This document shows, in pieces, positions 35,465 to 36,158 of a stretch of 36,158 bases of DNA (positions are counted from its first letter, which is position 1; each line of letters starts with the position of its first letter). Source of the stretch: a virus. The stretch lies in IMG/VR virus record IMGVR_UViG_3300044730_001356, positions 1-36,158 of that record. The stretch is one strand, 5' to 3'. The position numbers and the translations under genes are program-made. Below the pieces are notes generated by a model. It had not been told where the DNA came from. It worked only from the letters and a program-made list of their open reading frames with translations, and searched no databases.

Positions 35465-35987
35465 AGAAATGCTAACAGAGCAAATTGTAGATGATGAGCT
35501 TGACGTAGAGCCTGAGCAGCTCCCAGCCGTGCTGCAAGAGTCAAAGATTGTTAAGGCCGAGGCGATTCGCTGCATAGGCAAGCGTGCCCTCTATTGGGAA
35601 GCCAAAGCCGAGGCCCTTAAAGCCTTCTTTAAGCCTTACCTAGATGCTTACCAGGAGGAGCTAGATTTCTGTGAGGCTAGAGCCGAGCGTGCGCGGGCTG
35701 GAGTGGCTTTAATGGTGCCGCTTGGCTCAGAGCATGTAGATGAATCAATCGCCGTGACCTGGCGCACCAGCGAAAAAGGCGAAGTGCTGGATCCTGAGCT
35801 TATCCCGATTGATTTCACCAGAGTTAAGACTGAGCCAGCTTTAGACCTGCTCAAAGCAGCCGCTAAGCAAGGCAAGGAAACGCCAGGCTATAGGCTCACT
35901 AAGAACTACCATTTGCAGATTAAACCAGGTGGCTTGCGCGCTAAGGCTAACGCAAAGGCTAGGGCCAAGAATAAGGAGAACGAATGA
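35451..35987 (+). CDS. Gp157-like phage protein (178 aa)
   Basis: The ATG at 35451 follows AAGGAG at seven bases; an in-frame ATG upstream is inside the previous gene. It has a long charged N-terminal helix (KRALYWEAKAEALKAFFKPY and beyond). The conserved Gp157-type end follows: VTWRTSEKGEVLDPELIPID, then TEPALDLLKAAAKQGKETPG and KNYHLQIKPG. Siphovirus Gp157 proteins occur in early operons of many phages and are linked to interference with host defence or replication functions, without a settled mechanism. Family by pattern. Confidence 0.7.
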   Translation: MNKLEEMLTEQIVDDELDVEPEQLPAVLQESKIVKAEAIRCIGKRALYWEAKAEALKAFFKPYLDAYQEELDFCEARAERARAGVALMVPLGSEHVDESIAVTWRTSEKGEVLDPELIPIDFTRVKTEPALDLLKAAAKQGKETPGYRLTKNYHLQIKPGGLRAKANAKARAKNKENE

Positions 35988-36158
35988 TGTCACTGTTTTT
36001 ACTAGCTGTTCTTACATGCGTTCTTATTTTAACAAGCGTTTTTGCCGTTTTTGTTTTTGCTTTTTTAGCACCTTTAATTGGCGCTACGATTAATCGGTTA
36101 AATTGGTACGGCAGAACATTGGCAAGGAAGTTTTATGACAAAGAAACCGAAGAAGCGT
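35984..36158 (+). CDS. Small membrane protein (partial at window edge)
   Basis: The ATG overlaps the previous stop (ATGA) and is followed by a second ATG. The first 40 residues are strongly hydrophobic (MSLFLLAVLTCVLILTSVFA, then VFVFAFLAPLIGA), indicating one or two membrane spans. The rest is polar and basic (NRLNWYGRTLARKF) and runs off the end. It is in the rightward early operon. Function unknown. Confidence 0.6.
   Translation, partial: MMSLFLLAVLTCVLILTSVFAVFVFAFLAPLIGATINRLNWYGRTLARKFYDKETEEA
36135..36158 (+). CDS. Possible start of the next early gene (partial)
   Basis: An ATG five bases after AAGGAAG begins MTKKPKKR in a different frame from the membrane protein. Overlapping starts like this are usual in this phage, so it may be the next gene, but only eight codons are visible. 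Confidence 0.3.

Noticed and set aside
1-36158. Diversity-generating retroelement or CRISPR array
   Set aside because: No reverse transcriptase, template/variable repeat pair or regularly spaced repeats were seen.
1-36158. Complete circular genome joined end to end
   Set aside because: The two ends show no shared sequence, and joining them directly does not give the first partial gene a start codon, so the window is not evidently complete.

Overview
The window is most of the genome of a temperate tailed phage (or prophage) that appears to infect a Gram-negative bacterium. The evidence is a packaging, portal, capsid and short-tail gene series with no tape measure, tail tube or sheath genes (podovirus-like). 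It also holds a complete tyrosine integrase, a Bet-type annealing recombinase, Shine-Dalgarno translation, densely overlapping genes and a tRNA-Asn with encoded CCA. The species cannot be read from the sequence. No terminal repeat is visible and a gene is cut at each end, so this is a slice of a somewhat larger genome.

Layout. (1) 2-3841, plus strand: about fifteen tiny, tightly overlapping early/accessory genes. One (1916-2131) matches the Acb2/Tad1-type anti-CBASS helical hairpin family. Others are DUF551-like, YopX-like, DUF1660-like and zinc-knuckle proteins, and two look like paralogues. (2) 3861-3936: tRNA-Asn(GTT). (3) 3949-4782: a small phospholipase-A2-like protein facing two small membrane proteins (holin candidates), with stop codons overlapping in one CTAG. 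(4) 4784-14680, minus strand: ejection/internal virion proteins (the largest ends in a lytic transglycosylase domain), low-complexity virion proteins, a probable neck/hub protein and a head-tail adaptor. (5) 14665-22945: decoration/fibre-like proteins, major capsid protein, scaffold and a Sec-targeted metzincin metalloprotease. (6) 22942-27180: portal, large terminase, small-terminase-like protein. (7) 27211-31632: a VRR-NUC-type nuclease, a possible TIM-barrel protein, a small SSB-like protein and a replication initiator. (8) 31633-32028: noncoding control region. (9) 32029-34876: integrase, then an early leftward operon with a Bet annealing protein, a lipoprotein and zinc-binding proteins. 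(10) 34877-35021: divergent control region. (11) 35022-36158: rightward operon starting with a small HTH/CII-like regulator and including a Gp157-like protein.

How it fits together. The two divergent early operons start at about 34.9-35.0 kb. If the genome is circular or permuted, the rightward operon probably continues through the unseen sequence into the small-gene cluster at the left edge. The minus-strand initiator, packaging and structural genes read as one long unit. Intrinsic terminators between the capsid decoration gene and its neighbours probably set relative protein amounts. Two genes (portal and initiator) start next to perfect hairpins that hold the ribosome-binding site in the loop, suggesting translational control.

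Most notable for follow-up: the Acb2-like protein, the metzincin in the virion operon, the PLA2-like lysis-region protein, a virion-type protein with a signal peptide, a lambda-O-like candidate origin inside the initiator gene, and several RNA hairpins in leaders. All functional calls are from reading sequence and remembered family patterns; no database search was run.
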